Of a stretch of 15,750 bases of DNA, positions 14,948 through 15,750 are shown in pieces; within the stretch, counting starts at the first letter, position 1, and every line of letters begins with the position of its first letter. The DNA lies in assembly GCA_012515455.1 (NCBI GenBank), contig JAAYYJ010000071.1, positions 1-15,750 of the forward strand. Direction: 5' to 3'. A program made the translations under genes and the position numbers. The notes beneath the pieces were generated by a model. The model did no database searches, was not told the origin of the DNA, and worked only from the letters and a program-made list of their open reading frames with translations. The DNA is from Oligosphaeraceae bacterium (GTDB taxonomy: Bacteria > Verrucomicrobiota > Lentisphaeria > Oligosphaerales > Oligosphaeraceae).

Positions 14948-15736
14948 TTATTCGTTGCGCCAGCTTCTGCCGATACGAAAATCATAGCGCAGGAAGTAAT
15001 ATGTCCCCAGGAGATTCACTGTCTTCCCGGCCAGGGTGTAGGAGTACTCGTTAGGAATCTCGAACAGCCCGCCCGCGGAGGCGTGTAGGTCCTGGTAGAC
15101 GGAATTGATCTTCTGCTTGTGACGGTAATGGCTGGGTGGGACGTAGGATTGGCTGCCGCTTCTGGTGGTGCCGTCGTAATAGCTGTAGTAGGTGTTTTTG
15201 CCGCCCGGGGCCTTGTCGGCAAAATACATAGTGCGGCTGGGGGTGGGGATTTCCATGTCGCAGGGCCAGGCCAGAGATAGCACACTGGCGTTGGTGGTTT
15301 CGACGGTTTTGGAGAAGCAGTAATTCATGCCGTAGTGGCAGCCGGCGAAGTTGGTCTCGCTGTTGGAGGCGTTCCGGTACCAGCGAGGTTCGGAGGGGCA
15401 GACGTCGATGGCAGAGGTGGGGTTGCGGCTGGGGTCATTGTCGATGGTGTTTTGGGGCAGATACCCGCCCTCGTGCAGCAGCGTGCGCCATTGAGTGGAA
15501 CTGCGCATGTAAACCAAGCGCCAGACGTTGTTGTCATCGGCATACTGCGAGGAGGCTGAGGCGATCTGGCCCAGGTTGTTCAGACATTTGATGCCTTGGG
15601 CAGAAGCCCGCGCCTGCTGCAGCGCCGGCAGCAGCAGCGAGGCCAGAATGGCGATGATGGCAATGACCACCAGCAGCTCGATCAGGGTGAAAACAGGGAC
15701 CGGGAAACGGCGCACGGGAGCAGAGGTGATGTACAT
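14948..15736 (-). CDS. Pseudopilin-like secreted protein with prepilin N-terminus
   Basis: This 262-residue protein starts with a short basic leader (residues 1-15), then the type IV pilin/type II secretion N-terminal helix FTLIELLVVIAIIAILA (16-32), with F16 as the mature first residue and E20 as the conserved Glu+5. The helix ends in the phylum-typical LLLPALQQAR (34-43), followed by GIKCLNNLGQIASASSQYADDN. The residue before the cleavage site is V15 rather than the classical Gly. The C-terminal part contains RHKQKINSVYQDLHAS (205-220), the H..-N-xxx-D-xHA motif seen in the many pseudopilin paralogues of Lentisphaerota and Planctomycetota. Start: GAAGGAG (15744-15750) is seven bases upstream. 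It lies 9 bp before the GH42-like gene, suggesting a shared transcript. The role is unknown; cell-surface display or secretion of the adjacent enzyme are possible. Confidence 0.9.
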   Translation of the reverse strand: MYITSAPVRRFPVPVFTLIELLVVIAIIAILASLLLPALQQARASAQGIKCLNNLGQIASASSQYADDNNVWRLVYMRSSTQWRTLLHEGGYLPQNTIDNDPSRNPTSAIDVCPSEPRWYRNASNSETNFAGCHYGMNYCFSKTVETTNASVLSLAWPCDMEIPTPSRTMYFADKAPGGKNTYYSYYDGTTRSGSQSYVPPSHYRHKQKINSVYQDLHASAGGLFEIPNEYSYTLAGKTVNLLGTYYFLRYDFRIGRSWRNE

Positions 15737-15750
15737 GCTTTTTCTCCTTC

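Noticed and set aside
1..15750. CRISPR array, tRNA/rRNA genes, insertion sequences, prophage genes
   Set aside because: No regularly spaced direct repeats, no tRNA-like cloverleaf noticed by eye, and no transposase, integrase or phage protein among the frames.

Overview
The window looks like a chromosomal segment of a Lentisphaerota-type bacterium (Victivallis/Lentisphaera relatives) or a close member of the PVC group. The main clue is a pseudopilin-like secreted protein (14948-15736, minus) with the hyper-conserved FTLIELLVVIAIIAILA N-terminus and a C-terminal RHK..N.VYQDLHA motif. It sits directly upstream of a 1435-residue secreted GH42-like protein. This pairing is typical of that phylum. 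Coding DNA is GC-rich, while the first ~350 bases are strikingly AT-rich. The assignment is inferred from gene content only. I see no rRNA, tRNA, CRISPR array or insertion sequence.

Plus-strand half (1-5238). An AT-rich upstream region leads into an Lrp/AsnC-type regulator (396-845), which overlaps by ATGA with a ten-helix EamA/DMT exporter (842-1768). This looks like a self-contained regulator/amino-acid-exporter pair. A second operon follows: a Ktr-type potassium channel subunit with an unusually long N-terminal membrane extension (1901-3925), its single-RCK gating subunit (3946-4599), and, with zero spacing, a two-helix membrane protein that ends in a HAMP-like domain and has no output domain (4600-5238). 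The last gene is unexpected in a Ktr operon and may be a sensor for the channel. Two runs of eight G lie in this operon, and the third gene carries a 33-bp near-perfect palindrome.

Minus-strand half (15736 down to 5336). Reading in the direction of transcription: pseudopilin, GH42-like secreted protein, a small secreted protein of unknown function (ATGA overlap), then after 76 bp a four-gene cassette: class I fumarase/tartrate-dehydratase-type alpha subunit, beta subunit, AtuA/DUF1446 protein and DUF4387 protein. All three junctions in the cassette are 4-bp ATGA overlaps. After a 162-bp gap holding two adjacent inverted repeats comes a Gfo/Idh/MocA-type dehydrogenase. The two halves converge in a 97-bp gap with a hairpin for each direction.

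How the parts may work together (inference): the secreted proteins act on or bind an extracellular glycan, while the dehydrogenase and the dehydratase cassette process a sugar- or hydroxyacid-derived metabolite in the cytoplasm. The dehydratase/AtuA/DUF4387 cassette is the best candidate for an incompletely described pathway. None of the geranyl-CoA genes that give AtuA its name is present, and the beta subunit departs from the usual family motifs.
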